Source: Rhizoclosmatium globosum (Eukaryota; Chytridiomycota; Chytridiomycetes; Chytridiales; Chytriomycetaceae). Taken from it: DNA of 64,000 nucleotides. Of the stretch, positions 63,293 to 64,000 are shown piece after piece. The DNA is taken from contig MCGO01000012.1 in NCBI GenBank assembly GCA_002104985.1, positions 496,001 to 560,000 on the forward strand, written 5' to 3'. How positions within the stretch are numbered: the first letter of the stretch is position 1; each line of letters opens with the position of its first letter. The translations under genes and the position numbers were made by a program. Below the pieces are notes generated by a model. That model saw only the letters and a program-made list of their open reading frames with translations, did not search any database and had not been told where the DNA came from.

Positions 63293-64000
63293 ATGGGAGA
63301 CGACGTGAAGAAGAAGAAAAAGGCCAAGAAATCAACAGAAGAGGCTGAGGAACTTCCTCCAGTTGTCGAAGCCACAAAGAAGGACAAGAAGAAAGACAAG
63401 AAAGACAAGAAGCGAAAGCAAGAGCAAGTCGAGGACAAGACTGAAACTGACCCTGTCGCCATCCAAGAACCAGAGAAAAAGAAGAAGAAAAAGAAGAAGT
63501 CAAATGATCATGATAAGGAAGTTACGGTGGAGTCCGAGCAAGTAACTGTAGAAGATCATCCAGAGGAAACCAAACCCAAGAAGAAGAACAAGAAGGAAAA
63601 GGTCGCTGAAAAGGAAGAGGAAGCTGTTCCCGAAGAACCTGCTAAAAAGAAAAAGAAGAAGGAGAAGCTGACAGGGGAGGATAAGGAGGACGCGAATAAG
63701 AAGGATTCAGTTAAACCTGCAGAATCAGCTCCATCCACAACAGCATCAACACAACCACAACAAAAGAAGCCTTGGAATGACTGGTCCAAAGCCTCCTTTG
63801 ATGGCGACGAGGAAATGAAGGCTAAATTCTTGAAATTCATGGGCGTTGGGAAGAAGAAGGACGCAACAGCAGCAGCAGAAACTACAACAAAAGAATCACC
63901 AGCTGCACCTGTACCTGAAAAATCGACTTTGAACCAGTCATTCTTGTCTAAGATGCAACAAGACCTGGAAAAGCAATACGAGACTGCAAGATCGCGTCAG
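63293..64000 (+). CDS. Lys/Glu-rich nucleolar-type protein with SMAP domain, 3' end outside window
   Basis: ATG 63293 in a strong context (ACCACCATGG) opens MGDDVKKKKKAKKSTEEAEE. About 150 residues of alternating Lys and Glu/Asp blocks follow, as in nucleolar proteins. Then comes KPWNDWSKASFDGDEEMKAK and FLKFMGVGKKK, the core of the small acidic protein (SMAP) domain, and LNQSFLSKMQQDLEKQYETA near the edge. No stop is reached before 64000. SMAP-domain proteins are poorly characterised; a role in ribosome biogenesis or RNA processing is only suggested by the composition. No intron is needed in the part seen. Confidence 0.6.
   Translation, partial: MGDDVKKKKKAKKSTEEAEELPPVVEATKKDKKKDKKDKKRKQEQVEDKTETDPVAIQEPEKKKKKKKKSNDHDKEVTVESEQVTVEDHPEETKPKKKNKKEKVAEKEEEAVPEEPAKKKKKKEKLTGEDKEDANKKDSVKPAESAPSTTASTQPQQKKPWNDWSKASFDGDEEMKAKFLKFMGVGKKKDATAAAETTTKESPAAPVPEKSTLNQSFLSKMQQDLEKQYETARSRQ

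Overview
The window looks like nuclear DNA of a zoosporic (flagellated) fungus, most likely a chytrid. It uses the standard genetic code. Genes are packed at about one per 2 kb on both strands, many ends are only 45-120 bp apart, and introns are mostly 45-75 nt with GT...AG ends and CTAAC/CTGAC-like branch sites. Fungal or opisthokont hallmarks are a myosin II with a long tail, Spt16, Tip20/RINT1, Ubc13 and a GT90 enzyme. They sit beside genes tied to cilia in animals (a FAM92/CIBAR BAR protein and a triple-doublecortin protein), which points to a fungus that keeps a flagellum. I see no rRNA or tRNA gene, CRISPR array, transposon or organelle DNA.

Layout. 0-6.5 kb: 5' part of an ABHD3-like hydrolase; a membrane protein with a TroA-like periplasmic-binding ectodomain; an N-terminal protein methyltransferase; a bulb-type lectin; a 12-exon F-BAR protein with three SH3 domains. 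6.6-21.1 kb: Nop12/RBM34, an F-box/LRR protein, an 11-exon myosin II heavy chain (2292 aa deduced), RINT1/Tip20, ribosomal protein eL43 and the Arp2/3 activator Dip1/SPIN90. 21.2-32.3 kb: CIBAR, Ubc13, GT90, Spt16 and a mitochondrial PPR protein.

32.4-43.9 kb is the most unusual part. Two inverted paralogues each carry a signal peptide, an ectodomain resembling the bacterial osmoprotectant-binding (OpuAC) fold, a Cys-rich stalk, about seven membrane segments and a Ser/Gln/Thr-rich tail. They look like sensors built from a bacterial-type binding protein and a eukaryotic multi-pass membrane core. Between them lie a decayed Thr/Pro-rich locus, an unrecognised one-pass membrane protein and a leucine-rich repeat protein. 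44.2-51.7 kb: a 2OG-Fe(II) oxygenase, a mitochondrial helical protein, a MATE transporter, an LRR protein, the doublecortin protein and a tiny protein with a hydrophobic C-terminus. 51.7-58.5 kb: a protein kinase fused to 21 Sel1 repeats, an F-box-like gene and a FYR/PHD chromatin protein. 58.9-64 kb: proline dehydrogenase, a probable Mediator MED17, an NDUFAF8-like protein and a SMAP-domain protein cut by the window edge.

Shared themes: actin and membrane remodelling (myosin II, F-BAR/SH3, Dip1), chromatin and transcription (Spt16, MED17, FYR/PHD), flagellar biology (CIBAR, doublecortin) and surface sensing (TroA-like and OpuAC-like receptors, lectin). Several otherwise convincing genes are each broken by single missing bases, mostly in short homopolymers. 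This looks more like consensus indel error than biology, and reading frames in RINT1, the PPR gene, receptor copy A and the F-box-like gene should be read with that in mind.
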